From NCBI GenBank assembly GCA_964342805.1, contig CAYFHQ010000007.1:19528-83527 (forward strand): a stretch of 64,000 bases of DNA. Direction: 5' to 3'. The notes below the pieces were generated by a model. It saw only the letters and a list, made by a program, of their open reading frames with translations. It was not told the DNA's origin and did no database searches. Below are positions 25,454 to 33,219 of this stretch, piece after piece. A program made the position numbers and the translations under genes. How positions within the stretch are numbered: position 1 is the stretch's first letter; every line of letters starts with the position of its first letter. The DNA comes from CAYFHQ01 sp964342805 (GTDB lineage: Bacteria; Bacillota; Clostridia; Peptostreptococcales; Acidaminobacteraceae).

Positions 25454-25672
25454 CTATACAAACTGACGCAAATTGTACTGAAGTTGGTCATAAATATAAA
25501 CATAATCTTCAGCCTCATAAGCGGCCACAATTTCTCGGAATATTGTATTCAATGATTGGATGACTTGTGGACTTGTTTGGTGTTTGTCCATGAGTTGACT
25601 TAAAAGTGTATGTAATGCTTCCAAGTCCATTTGTTCTTCGATTGCCTGCATGACAATTTGATCAAGCATGAC
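25454..25672 (-). CDS. Small helical protein, first gene of the glycosylation operon
   Basis: A 72-residue protein starting MLDQIVMQAIEEQ with a strong AAGGAGGG site. It is mostly helical and acidic, ending DYVYIYDQLQYNLRQFV. It is placed 11 bases before the Maf gene. Small proteins of this size and aromatic C-terminus occur beside flagellin genes in some Clostridia, but I do not recognise a family. The upstream region contains TTGACC and TATACA, but with a 12-base spacing they do not form a normal promoter, so part of its transcription may come through the flagellin terminator. Confidence 0.6.
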   Translation of the reverse strand, partial: VMLDQIVMQAIEEQMDLEALHTLLSQLMDKHQTSPQVIQSLNTIFREIVAAYEAEDYVYIYDQLQYNLRQFV

Positions 25673-25737
25673 GCCCTCCTTTATCCATGTATAAACCCTC
25701 AAAAAGGTCAAGTACTTATACATAGATAAAGAAATAA

Positions 25738-25755
25738 AAGCCAGCAAGCTGGCTT
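25738..25755 (-). terminator. Terminator after flagellin
   Basis: A perfect inverted repeat AAGCCAG / CTGGCTT with a CAAG loop, followed on the minus strand by TTATTTC. It lies 30 bases after the flagellin stop. Confidence 0.75.
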
Positions 25756-25784
25756 CTATTTCTTTTCTAATCATGTGAATGAAA

Positions 25785-26894
25785 TTAACGTAGAAGCTGT
25801 AGAACACCTTGAGGCTGCTGGTTCGCCTGAGCAAGCATCGCTGTAGAAGCTTGGTTAAGGATGTTGGCTTTTGTGAACTCCATCATTTCCTTGGCCATGT
25901 CTACGTCACGGATACGGGACTCAGAAGCAGTCAAGTTTTCAGTAGTTGCTTGTAGGTTGTTGATTGTGTGCTCTAGACGGTTCTGGATAGCACCCAGGTT
26001 AGAACGAGTAGTAGAAACTGTCTCAATTGCAGTGTTTACAGTGTTTACAGTCGCTTGAGCTGCAGTGAAATCAGAAACATCAAGAGAGTTTACACTCAGT
26101 GCTGCTGCACGCATATCACCAACGCTGAAAGAAATACTCTCATTATTTGCGCCAATCTGAATATCAACGTTACCACCACTTACAGCAAATGTGTTGTTTG
26201 CTGAGATGGAAGCTGTAGTGTCAAGATTCGCATTGATTGTTACAGTCACACCCAGATCACCAAAGGAAATATCCTTTGTGTCAAATCCAGTTGGGAAAGT
26301 ACCAGTAAGGTCAACAGATTGAACTACAGTAGCAGCAGAGTTTTGTACGGTTAGCACATCTGTTGATTGTACGTACGATACAGTGTAAGTACCAGTAGCA
26401 GCACCATTGGATACGATGTTTGCAATACCATCATCCACACCAAGGTCTGAACCTACAGAACCAACTGATGAACCTAGACCACCATTAAGCAGGTTGATCT
26501 TGTTAAACTGAGTAGAACTACCGATGTTGTCAATTTCTTTTTCTAGCTCTGAAATTTCAGAACTGATTGCAGTACGGTCATTCGAGTCCAAAGTTTCAGA
26601 AGAAGCCTGAACAGATAGCTCACGCATACGTTGTAGGATTGCGTGTGTTTCATTCAATGCACCTTCAGCGGTTTGGATCAAAGAAATACCGTCTTGTGCG
26701 TTTCGCTGTGCTTGTTCTAGACCACGGATCTGACCACGCATTTTTTCAGAGATGGATAGACCAGCTGCATCATCCGCTGCACGGTTGATTCGGGAACCAG
26801 AAGATAGTTTTTCTAGGGACTTCGCTTGCATTCTGTTAGCTGAAGATAGTCTAGAGTACGTGTTAAGCGCTGCGATATTTTGATTAATTCTCAT
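25785..26894 (-). CDS. fliC: Flagellin
   Basis: A 369-residue flagellin. The N-terminus MRINQNIAALNTYSRLSSAN and the ADDAAGLSISEKMRGQIRGL region form D0/D1; the C-terminus ends with NILNQASTAMLAQANQQPQG and the final VLQLLR. The central residues 150-290 are variable, rich in Thr, Ser and Val, and are the likely glycosylation zone. The ATG at 26894 has AAGGAGG upstream; the frame runs 11 codons further without a ribosome site. It has a SigD promoter and a CsrA-type leader, and is followed by the glycosylation operon. It is the only flagellin in this window. Confidence 0.97.
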   Translation of the reverse strand: MRINQNIAALNTYSRLSSANRMQAKSLEKLSSGSRINRAADDAAGLSISEKMRGQIRGLEQAQRNAQDGISLIQTAEGALNETHAILQRMRELSVQASSETLDSNDRTAISSEISELEKEIDNIGSSTQFNKINLLNGGLGSSVGSVGSDLGVDDGIANIVSNGAATGTYTVSYVQSTDVLTVQNSAATVVQSVDLTGTFPTGFDTKDISFGDLGVTVTINANLDTTASISANNTFAVSGGNVDIQIGANNESISFSVGDMRAAALSVNSLDVSDFTAAQATVNTVNTAIETVSTTRSNLGAIQNRLEHTINNLQATTENLTASESRIRDVDMAKEMMEFTKANILNQASTAMLAQANQQPQGVLQLLR

Positions 26895-26900
26895 AATCAA

Positions 26901-26934
26901 TTCCTCCTTGATATAGTAACTTGGCATCCTTGCC
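26901..26934 (-). promoter_or_regulatory. Predicted CsrA-binding leader of fliC
   Basis: In the minus-strand RNA, GGCA-AGGA-TGCC (26923-26934) is a perfect 4-bp stem with GGA in the loop. A second GGA occurs in AAGGAGGAA (26901-26909), the Shine-Dalgarno. This is the double-site arrangement known from Bacillus hag, where CsrA binding to both sites blocks translation. csrA and fliW lie directly upstream. Confidence 0.7.
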
Positions 26935-26995
26935 TACAATAGTTGAAACGGAAGTAAACTTGCGGCCGCGTAAGAATACTTGCTGTTCAATAGTA

Positions 26996-27022
26996 TTATC
27001 GGCAAAACCTGAAAAAGCTTTA
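26996..27022 (-). promoter_or_regulatory. SigD promoter of fliC
   Basis: On the minus strand TAAA, 15 bases, GCCGATAA, a near-perfect SigD site about 100 bases before the flagellin ATG. It sits between fliW and fliC, so flagellin is transcribed from its own promoter. Confidence 0.93.
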
Positions 27023-27041
27023 CAAGAAATCAGAAAGTTTT

Positions 27042-27491
27042 TCAATTATTTTGTCCATTATTATTGTTGGGTTTGTAGTTGATCGTATAGTTGTCATTTT
27101 CCAGGGTAATCTGGCATCCTTCTCGATTTTGAACGTTAATTATAATTGGACTTTTGAGGTTGACTGTCATATTGTCTACGGTGTCTGGAATCTTCACAAC
27201 ATTGAAGACGGCCACATCCTCTGGGTTATTGACATGAAGCATTTTCACCAAATCATCATTTAGGTCAAAATCATACTCCCCATATACCAATGATGGAATG
27301 GTCAAAACAAATGCAATCTCTGGATCGTTAATCGATTGCAACCACATGAATGGTACAGGGTCTTCCGTATCATAATTACGAAGTAGCACAAAATCTTTTT
27401 CGTTGGAGAATCCCAACAAGCCTTGCTCAAAGTGAATCTGATGTTTCACCTCAACATCCAGTTCACCAAAACTCCGCGTGTTTAAACGCAT
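27042..27491 (-). CDS. FliW paralogue 1 (divergent)
   Basis: A 149-residue FliW family protein: FEQGLLGFSNEKDFVLL, VPFMWLQSINDPEIAFVL and SPIIINVQNREGCQITL correspond to the FliW core. FliW binds CsrA non-competitively and flagellin, linking flagellin level to CsrA activity. Compared with the second copy upstream of csrA, this one lacks the KHP motif at the C-terminus and ends in an asparagine-rich tail, so one of its interfaces may have changed. The ATG at 27491 is preceded by GGAGG, which is itself half of an inverted repeat. It lies directly between csrA and fliC. Confidence 0.9.
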   Translation of the reverse strand: MRLNTRSFGELDVEVKHQIHFEQGLLGFSNEKDFVLLRNYDTEDPVPFMWLQSINDPEIAFVLTIPSLVYGEYDFDLNDDLVKMLHVNNPEDVAVFNVVKIPDTVDNMTVNLKSPIIINVQNREGCQITLENDNYTINYKPNNNNGQNN

Positions 27492-27494
27492 AAA

Positions 27495-27533
27495 CACCAC
27501 CTCCAACTGGTATTTACCCGTAATGAGGTGGTG
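27495..27533 (-). promoter_or_regulatory. Hairpin sequestering the ribosome site of fliW paralogue 1
   Basis: The 9-bp perfect stem CACCACCTC / GAGGTGGTG has a 21-base loop holding a smaller GGT/ACC stem. The right arm covers the Shine-Dalgarno of fliW paralogue 1. It lies in the 51-base gap after csrA and has no T-run. It may limit translation unless ribosomes or a regulator open it. Confidence 0.55.
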
Positions 27534-27542
27534 CAAACATTC

Positions 27543-27776
27543 TTACTTTTTCTTGTTCATCAAGGTCTTCATCATGTCAGGAGTTACAGGTTTTGACACT
27601 GCTGCTTCTTTATTTTGATGCTCAATCTCATCATGGATTTCCTTCCGAAGAATTTTAACGGACTTAGGCGCTTCTATACCGATCTTCACTTTGCCGTTTT
27701 CCAGTTCAATTATTCGGATTTCAATCTTTCCGTCAATGAGTATACTCTCGTCCTTTTTCCTTGTCAGTATCAGCAT
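27543..27776 (-). CDS. csrA: Carbon storage regulator CsrA
   Basis: A 77-residue RNA-binding translational repressor starting MLILTRKKDESILID. The core five beta strands (IEIRIIELENGKVKIGIEAP) and the RNA-binding SVKILRKEI segment are intact. The tail from residue 58 onward is basic and 10 residues longer than typical. In Gram-positive bacteria CsrA represses flagellin translation and is antagonised by FliW. It lies between two fliW genes, with 8-base spacing to the upstream copy. It dimerises; the GGA sites in the fliC leader are its probable targets. Confidence 0.97.
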   Translation of the reverse strand: MLILTRKKDESILIDGKIEIRIIELENGKVKIGIEAPKSVKILRKEIHDEIEHQNKEAAVSKPVTPDMMKTLMNKKK

Positions 27777-27784
27777 GCATCCCC

Positions 27785-28213
27785 CTATTGCTTCAATATT
27801 GGATGCTTTACAGACCAGTCTGAATTCTCCAGCACCAGCTGTGCACCTACTTTTTTAATTGTATTAATAACGATCGGCCCCAGCAAGTTGATTGTTGTTT
27901 CCTCAAATTTTTCTGGCACTGCAGCTACGCTGTACACGATCAGTTCTTCTGCTTGGTCAGAACTCAAAATATTCACTGCTGTTTCATCGATTTCAAAATC
28001 ATATTCGGGCACAAAGAAGAATGGCTCTACGATAATAAAACACAACTCTCCATTTTCAATGCTCTGCAACCAGTGAAAAGGTACATTATCCTCAGGATTT
28101 AGAATTAAAACAAATCGTTCTTGACCTGGAAAGCCCAATACACCTTGTGGGAATCGAATAATGTTTTCTTCATCTATTTCAATATCACCAAAATACTTTG
28201 TTTCTATTCTCAT
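27785..28213 (-). CDS. fliW: Flagellar assembly factor FliW (canonical copy)
   Basis: A 142-residue FliW. It starts MRIETKYFGDIEI and includes IRFPQGVLGFPGQERFVLI shortened to the FPQGVLGFPG core, VPFHWLQSIENGELCFIIV, and the terminal DWSVKHPIL, matching canonical FliW. It binds free flagellin and CsrA, releasing CsrA when flagellin is exported. I chose the ATG at 28213 with GGGGAGG upstream. The DUF6470 gene stops 10 bases upstream and csrA starts 8 bases downstream, so these are one transcript. The presence of a second, diverged copy after csrA is unusual. Confidence 0.94.
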   Translation of the reverse strand: MRIETKYFGDIEIDEENIIRFPQGVLGFPGQERFVLILNPEDNVPFHWLQSIENGELCFIIVEPFFFVPEYDFEIDETAVNILSSDQAEELIVYSVAAVPEKFEETTINLLGPIVINTIKKVGAQLVLENSDWSVKHPILKQ

Positions 28214-28223
28214 ATAACCTCCC

Positions 28224-28769
28224 CTAAACTTCTTCATCGAATTGAATATCTATGTTGTTTTTCTGTTTCACATATATATCCACTTTCCCTCGCTGATAAT
28301 CGACCACTGTTTTTGTCGGATTAGCAGTTAAGTTGAATTGTGCCCGCTTTAATTGGACATCAAACGTCCCCCGCTCTACATTGATTACTGGGGGATGGCT
28401 GGGGACTGAGGCTATGTTCCACTCATCCTCAGGCTTCCATGCATTCTGAATGGCCTGCTCGACAATTTGGTCAGCGCCATCATGAATTTGTGCAAGGGCA
28501 TCACCTTGACCGGAAACAGTTGCTGCATAATTGGCAGCTGCCTGTTTGGCCAAATTCTTGGCTTCTTCTAAAGCTTGATCAAGATTCTTGAGCCCAGCAT
28601 CTGCGCGGGCCGCACTTTGATCAATTGTCATTTGCGGATCTGTTGTTGTTATCTCCACCTCTGGCAATGTCGTATCGATTTGCAGATCAGCTTGACCTTG
28701 TTCAATGGTCATCTGCCCAGGTGATCGGTTAATCTCTAACTTTAATGGTGTTGTTTGAATGCGGATCAT
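28224..28769 (-). CDS. DUF6470 family protein (YviE-like)
   Basis: A 181-residue protein starting MIRIQTTPLKLEINRSPG. The first 50 residues are short beta segments of the type ADLQIDTTLPEVEITTTDPQ. Next comes an alanine-rich helical region, and then a C-terminal half with VINVERGTFDVQL and VDYQRGKVDIYV. This is the YviE pattern, conserved between flgL and fliW in Bacillota with unknown function. It lies in exactly that position here (flgL upstream, fliW downstream), in the long flgM-flgN-flgK-flgL-yviE-fliW-csrA-fliW transcript. Confidence 0.85.
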   Translation of the reverse strand: MIRIQTTPLKLEINRSPGQMTIEQGQADLQIDTTLPEVEITTTDPQMTIDQSAARADAGLKNLDQALEEAKNLAKQAAANYAATVSGQGDALAQIHDGADQIVEQAIQNAWKPEDEWNIASVPSHPPVINVERGTFDVQLKRAQFNLTANPTKTVVDYQRGKVDIYVKQKNNIDIQFDEEV

Positions 28770-28821
28770 CCGTGATCACTCCCCATCATTCTTCAACTAT
28801 ACCTGAAAAACTCTTGTGGAC

Positions 28822-30498
28822 CTACCTTAGGAAATCTACCAGTGAGGGTTGGATCACACGAGCACCAGTGGATAAGGCCGCCCGATACACATTTTCAGAT
28901 AGTTTTAACTTCATAATGACTTCGCCCATATCAGCATCTTCTGCTGAGCTGAGCAACTTGGTCATTGATATTTTGTTTTCGCCTAGTCGTGAAGAAACCA
29001 GCTCCAGTCGATTTACTCGTGCGCCAATATCTGCTTGGACGGTCAGCAATCTTGCATGGTTATCATCGAACTTCTTAATGAATGTACTCACTGTGTCATT
29101 ATCCCCAACTTCTAGAGCTGAAATCAGATCATCAAAATCTTTCATCAGTTGGGATTCTGTCGTACCTACTTGTTCAACCTGAAGCTCTGGTGGATTACCG
29201 TCATTTGGCATATTATTGGTTGTGAACACAACCGGTGATCCTGAACCAGCAATTGAAGCTACTACCTCACTACCAGGGAACTTAGCGTTTAATGCCGTAT
29301 TCAAGGCTGTTTGTAAGTCAGAGACATTATTAAGCGTTGCCCCAGAGTCGATTTGGATTTTTTCAGTTTGTCCATTAAGGGTGACAAAGAACACGTTGTT
29401 CTTCCACTCAGCTGCATTGGTTAAAACCTCAGCATCTGTAACCGTTTTACTACCATCGAAAACAGAGGCATTCACCGTATTGGTTCCGGCAACGTTAGCG
29501 CCATCAAGAACACCAAATGCTGCTTCCAAGCTGGCGACAGTAAGGCCGCCACCTGAGTCAGCTGTATAATCAAACTGAACTGTAGACGTGGTCCCAAATG
29601 TCTTGCTTTCAATTCTAGGAACACCACTTGCGTCAATATACACGTCAGCAAAGTCACTGAGTTTTTGGCTAGATCCATTGGTTGCCTCTCGAATAACATC
29701 CAAAAGCACACCCTTATCTATGGGGTTAGACGATCCATTCAAGACTGTTAGCTGTGCGGGATCAATGTTAAATGCTGAACCATCTATGGCAATGGTCACC
29801 TGAGCATCATCATTGGTACCCGACGTAAAATCTGTTGTAAAATCAATACCAACGCCCATACCTGCTTTTGTAGCACCAGTGCCAGTTGAAGAATCAGAAG
29901 GTAGTTTTTGGGTCATGATCGTGTCAGCAGGTGTAAAACCAAACACATCTAAACCACTGGTGCTCACATCTATCTTCTCCCCAACCGAAATCTCATAGAT
30001 GATTTCCGAACGATTGGCAATTTCAGAATCTGTAATATCTAAATTTATAGAACCATCATCCTTAAAAAATGGCTTTTCTTTATCAAATGCTGAGAAAACA
30101 TATCGGCCAGCCAAACTGGCATTACCATCACTAATGATCTGGTCCTTTAGCTGACGAATTTCCTGAGCAATCTTGCCGAGTTCCTCCGGACCATTGGTTT
30201 CACTTGACGCTTGATTAATCAACTCTCTAGCCCTCAGCAATACATTATTTACATCAATGATTGCAGACTCAGTAACCTCCATCCAGGCCAAAGCGTCTGT
30301 CACATTTCGATCATACTGGTCAATTGCGTCCAAGTCCGACCGATATTGCAAGATCTTTGACGCTAAGACTGGATCATCAGAAGGTGCTTGGACACGTTTC
30401 CCCGTCGATAGCTGAGACTGTTGTGTATTCATTTTTCGAAGGTTTACATTTAGGTCATAGATCATATTATTGACCATCATGGAGTTTGTAACGCGCAT
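28822..30498 (-). CDS. flgL: Flagellar hook-associated protein 3 FlgL
   Basis: A 558-residue protein. The N-terminus MRVTNSMMVNNMIYDLN and the C-terminus (NRLELVSSRLGENKISMTKLLS, then EVIMKLKLSENVYRAALSTG) are those of FlgL, the junction protein between hook and filament. Most FlgL proteins have 300-400 residues; the excess lies in residues 140-430, a Gly-, Thr- and Asp-rich exposed domain. There is a GAAGGTGAG ribosome site. It follows flgK by 17 bases. No transmembrane or signal segment is expected, as it is exported through the flagellar apparatus. Confidence 0.95.
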   Translation of the reverse strand: MRVTNSMMVNNMIYDLNVNLRKMNTQQSQLSTGKRVQAPSDDPVLASKILQYRSDLDAIDQYDRNVTDALAWMEVTESAIIDVNNVLLRARELINQASSETNGPEELGKIAQEIRQLKDQIISDGNASLAGRYVFSAFDKEKPFFKDDGSINLDITDSEIANRSEIIYEISVGEKIDVSTSGLDVFGFTPADTIMTQKLPSDSSTGTGATKAGMGVGIDFTTDFTSGTNDDAQVTIAIDGSAFNIDPAQLTVLNGSSNPIDKGVLLDVIREATNGSSQKLSDFADVYIDASGVPRIESKTFGTTSTVQFDYTADSGGGLTVASLEAAFGVLDGANVAGTNTVNASVFDGSKTVTDAEVLTNAAEWKNNVFFVTLNGQTEKIQIDSGATLNNVSDLQTALNTALNAKFPGSEVVASIAGSGSPVVFTTNNMPNDGNPPELQVEQVGTTESQLMKDFDDLISALEVGDNDTVSTFIKKFDDNHARLLTVQADIGARVNRLELVSSRLGENKISMTKLLSSAEDADMGEVIMKLKLSENVYRAALSTGARVIQPSLVDFLR

Positions 30499-30515
30499 TA
30501 TCTCACCTTCCTCAA

Positions 30516-32177
30516 TTATCTACCTACTGTACCCAATCGATTTATAATTAGGTCCAGCATTTCATCTATAGTTGTCAGCATTCTAGCACTGGCGTTATAT
30601 GCATTTTGGAAACGGATCATATCAGCCATTTCCTCATCAATGGAGACGCCCATGGCTGACTGGCGGAAAAACTCGATTTGCTTCATCATGGCTTCCTGAT
30701 TGGAAACGATTCTCTTGGCTTCTTGAGCATCTACACCTAAGTTCGACACTAAGGATCGAACGAAATCTTCTGGACTTCCCCATGCGAACATGCCTGAGTC
30801 TTGACGAAGATCATTCAATTTCAATGCGTTGTCACCTGCACCTGGAACTCCAGTTGGTGTTGAAGAAGCAGCAATCTTATCCAAGTCACTATCCACATCT
30901 TTAGATATCGTAATATCCGAAGCCCGAAGTCTGTCTGACAAATAGTAGCGACCATCTGATAGTACCTTCACAGATTTCCCATCGTAGTTAGGGTTATTAG
31001 CGAAGAATGTTTTCGTATTCTTACGGATGATTTCTTGGTTTTCAGCTTCTGTATTGGAGCTACTGGTACCAGCAGTCAAAACGGTTGTTAGATCAATGGC
31101 TGCATTGCCATCTAAACCACTTGTTTTGATCGCATTCTCATAATCTGCTGAACTAAGATCATTCACTGTGAATAAAGAAGTCCCCGTATTCTGATCTAAA
31201 TCATAACCAGAACTGTGAACCCTGTTCATTTCAGAAATGAAGGTATCTGCAAACTCATTGAGCTTTTCTACATAGTATGGAATTCCCTTACTCTCTGCAG
31301 TTGCACCGTCTCGCATGTCCATGATACCCTTCAAAGCACCACCAGATGTGACAAAGGTACCACCCTTTTCCCAAGATAAATCAGTTAATCGTGCAACATC
31401 ATCTGGATTCTTTTTATCTGCACGTTCCGTTAAAACCAAGTCTTGTGAATCAATATGAGAAACAATCAATGTTCCATTAATCTGAACAAAAAAGCGGTTT
31501 TGATTGTCTGTAAAAGTCTGAAGCTCAGCATACTCAGAGAGCTTATCAACTAATAGCGATCGTTGGTCACGAAGGTCATTTGCGACACCACCCTCAAGCT
31601 CTGACTCAAAAATTACCGAGTTCAATTCAGCAATCTGGTCTGCTAAACTATTAACCTCATTTACTGCGGTCTCCAACTGAAAGTTCATATCCTGCTGCAA
31701 ATTATGCAAACCCTCAGATAGGTGGCTCAGATTTTCAGCCAGCATAATTGCTCGCTGTCGTACAAGAGCTCTCGTCTCTAGTAGCTCAGGAGACTTGCTC
31801 AATTCTTGAAGTGAAGAAAAGAACTCATCGACCACTGTTGCAATCCCTGACTCAGAAGGTTCATTGAACAAGGCTTCCAGTGTCAATAGAATATCTTCTT
31901 TTTTCGTCCACTCACCTACAACTGTGTTTTCCTGTTGGAAGCGAAAATCCATAAATTCATCTCTAAACTGCTTAACTGCAGTTACATCAACACCAGTCCC
32001 CAAGGAACCTAAACCACCAGGTAACATGTCTGGACGGAATTGTGTCATGTCCATCCGCTGGCGCGAGTATCCTTCCGTGTTGGCGTTGGCAATATTATGT
32101 GCATTTACGCTCAAGGCCCGTTGGTTTACTAACAAACCACTGGCTGCAATACTTAATCCTAAAAATGAACCTGCCAC
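30516..32177 (-). CDS. flgK: Flagellar hook-associated protein 1 FlgK
   Basis: A 553-residue hook-filament junction protein. The N-terminus FLGLSIAASGLLVNQRALSV and the NIANANTEGYSRQRMDM motif are typical of the rod/hook/HAP1 family. The C-terminus has MIRFQNAYNASARMLTTIDEML and ends LIINRLG. I chose the GTG at 32177 because GGAGG lies 9 bases before it; the ATG two codons upstream would leave only 3 bases. It lies between flgN and flgL. FlgK forms the first ring on the hook and caps it before filament assembly. Confidence 0.95.
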   Translation of the reverse strand: MAGSFLGLSIAASGLLVNQRALSVNAHNIANANTEGYSRQRMDMTQFRPDMLPGGLGSLGTGVDVTAVKQFRDEFMDFRFQQENTVVGEWTKKEDILLTLEALFNEPSESGIATVVDEFFSSLQELSKSPELLETRALVRQRAIMLAENLSHLSEGLHNLQQDMNFQLETAVNEVNSLADQIAELNSVIFESELEGGVANDLRDQRSLLVDKLSEYAELQTFTDNQNRFFVQINGTLIVSHIDSQDLVLTERADKKNPDDVARLTDLSWEKGGTFVTSGGALKGIMDMRDGATAESKGIPYYVEKLNEFADTFISEMNRVHSSGYDLDQNTGTSLFTVNDLSSADYENAIKTSGLDGNAAIDLTTVLTAGTSSSNTEAENQEIIRKNTKTFFANNPNYDGKSVKVLSDGRYYLSDRLRASDITISKDVDSDLDKIAASSTPTGVPGAGDNALKLNDLRQDSGMFAWGSPEDFVRSLVSNLGVDAQEAKRIVSNQEAMMKQIEFFRQSAMGVSIDEEMADMIRFQNAYNASARMLTTIDEMLDLIINRLGTVGR

Positions 32178-32192
32178 AAGCATTCACCTCCA

Positions 32193-32690
32193 CTACACTT
32201 TGACATCAAAGAGATTGGACTTATCATCATCATAATTGACTTTGCCCTTTTTACCGTAGTTTGGCTCATCCTTGCCAGCACTCGTCATCATATTCATGTT
32301 AAATTGGACAATCTCTAAAGACTGCTGCAACAACTTCTCATTAGACGAGTTTACATCCTGTACATCGGTAATCAGATTTTTTAATGATCGGGTGGTACCT
32401 TCAACACCCGCTTTTTCCTCTTGCGTTAAGAGGGGGAGAATATCGTCCAAGCTTTCCACATTCTTAATACCTAAATCCTTCATGACATACTGAAGAATCT
32501 GCTCTCGGATATCCTCCAATTTAATGATACTGGCCACCAGGCCCTGTTCTTTTACCGTGATCTTTTCCAGTTCTTTAATGTCCCCTTTAATGACCACGTC
32601 TTGTTTCTTTTCGCTCAGTTCCAATACTTCTCGATAGACCTCATTGGTCTTATCTAATGCCTGAATGAGCTGTCCGATCGATTTTCGCAT
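32193..32690 (-). CDS. flgN: Flagellar export chaperone FlgN
   Basis: A 165-residue, mostly helical protein. It starts MRKSIGQLIQALDKTNEVYREVLELSEKKQD, of which the LIQALDKTNEVYRELL-like amphipathic helix and the KQDVVIKGDIKELEKITVKEQ segment are the FlgN pattern. FlgN is the cytoplasmic chaperone of FlgK and FlgL, the next two genes. An AAGGAG site lies 8 bases before the ATG. The C-terminal 35 residues are polar and basic. It is separated from flgM by a terminator-like hairpin. Confidence 0.9.
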   Translation of the reverse strand: MRKSIGQLIQALDKTNEVYREVLELSEKKQDVVIKGDIKELEKITVKEQGLVASIIKLEDIREQILQYVMKDLGIKNVESLDDILPLLTQEEKAGVEGTTRSLKNLITDVQDVNSSNEKLLQQSLEIVQFNMNMMTSAGKDEPNYGKKGKVNYDDDKSNLFDVKV

Positions 32691-32781
32691 GGACCGAACT
32701 CCTTTCTATAATCAAATGGTTTTCATCAACTTTTTCTTTCACTTCATTTATCGGTTCTTTTTGCTGTTTCGTTCAAAATAA

Positions 32782-32803
32782 AGAGGGAGTACCCCCTCCC
32801 TCT
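32782..32803 (-). terminator. Terminator or attenuator between flgM and flgN
   Basis: Stem AGAGGGAG / CTCCCTCT, followed on the minus strand by TTTATTTTG. An alternative pairing exists: CCCTCTC just after the flgM stop (plus positions 32834-32840) can pair with the first arm, which would break the terminator. The downstream flgN-flgK genes lack another visible promoter, so read-through from the flgM promoter is expected. Confidence 0.6.
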
Positions 32804-32841
32804 CGCTTTCTACATCAGGTAGCAATACAGCCAGAGAGGGC

Positions 32842-33129
32842 TTACTCCCCTAGGTCGCGGATTCGACCAAGGATCTTGTCCGCTACATCTTCCGCCGATG
32901 GCTTGTAGGTGCCATTGGCAATTTGCTCTTTGATTTCCTTAACCTTGGCTGCCCGAACTTCAGAAGTTCCCTTGGCTGCCTGCATGGCTACTTGGAAATC
33001 ACGTGCCTTGTCCGAGATTTCGATCTTGTCTTTCTCCATCTTTGGACCTGCAGTCTTCTTAACTTTCCCGGCCGTCTTGCCATAAGCTTTCATGACCTGT
33101 TGGATTTGAGGACTGTTTTGTATCTTCAT
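32842..33129 (-). CDS. flgM: Anti-sigma-28 factor FlgM
   Basis: A 95-residue small protein starting MKIQNSPQIQQVMKAYG. The middle is KDKIEISDKARDFQVAMQAAK and the end IKEQIANGTYKPSAEDVADKI with ILGRIRDLGE, matching FlgM: the C-terminal half binds SigD until hook completion allows export. The ATG at 33129 follows a long purine-rich region; six codons of frame upstream lack a better site. It is the first gene of the flgM-flgN-flgK-flgL unit and is itself transcribed from a SigD promoter, giving negative feedback. Confidence 0.95.
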   Translation of the reverse strand: MKIQNSPQIQQVMKAYGKTAGKVKKTAGPKMEKDKIEISDKARDFQVAMQAAKGTSEVRAAKVKEIKEQIANGTYKPSAEDVADKILGRIRDLGE

Positions 33130-33165
33130 AATAATACCCCCAATCACACCGATTTTCTAATACAA

Positions 33166-33192
33166 GTATCGGCACAAGTGGGGGCTACTTTA
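33166..33192 (-). promoter_or_regulatory. SigD promoter of flgM-flgN-flgK-flgL
   Basis: On the minus strand TAAA, 15 bases, GCCGATAC, located 37 bases before the flgM start. Seven of eight bases match the -10 consensus. The spacer length equals that of the other three SigD sites. Confidence 0.92.
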
Positions 33193-33219
33193 GTGTTTTT
33201 ATGAAATTAATTCTAACAA

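Noticed and set aside
25673..25720. TTGACC and TATACA upstream of the glycosylation operon as a sigma-A promoter
   Set aside because: The spacing is 12 bases, too short for a sigma-A promoter; only noted in the gene entry.
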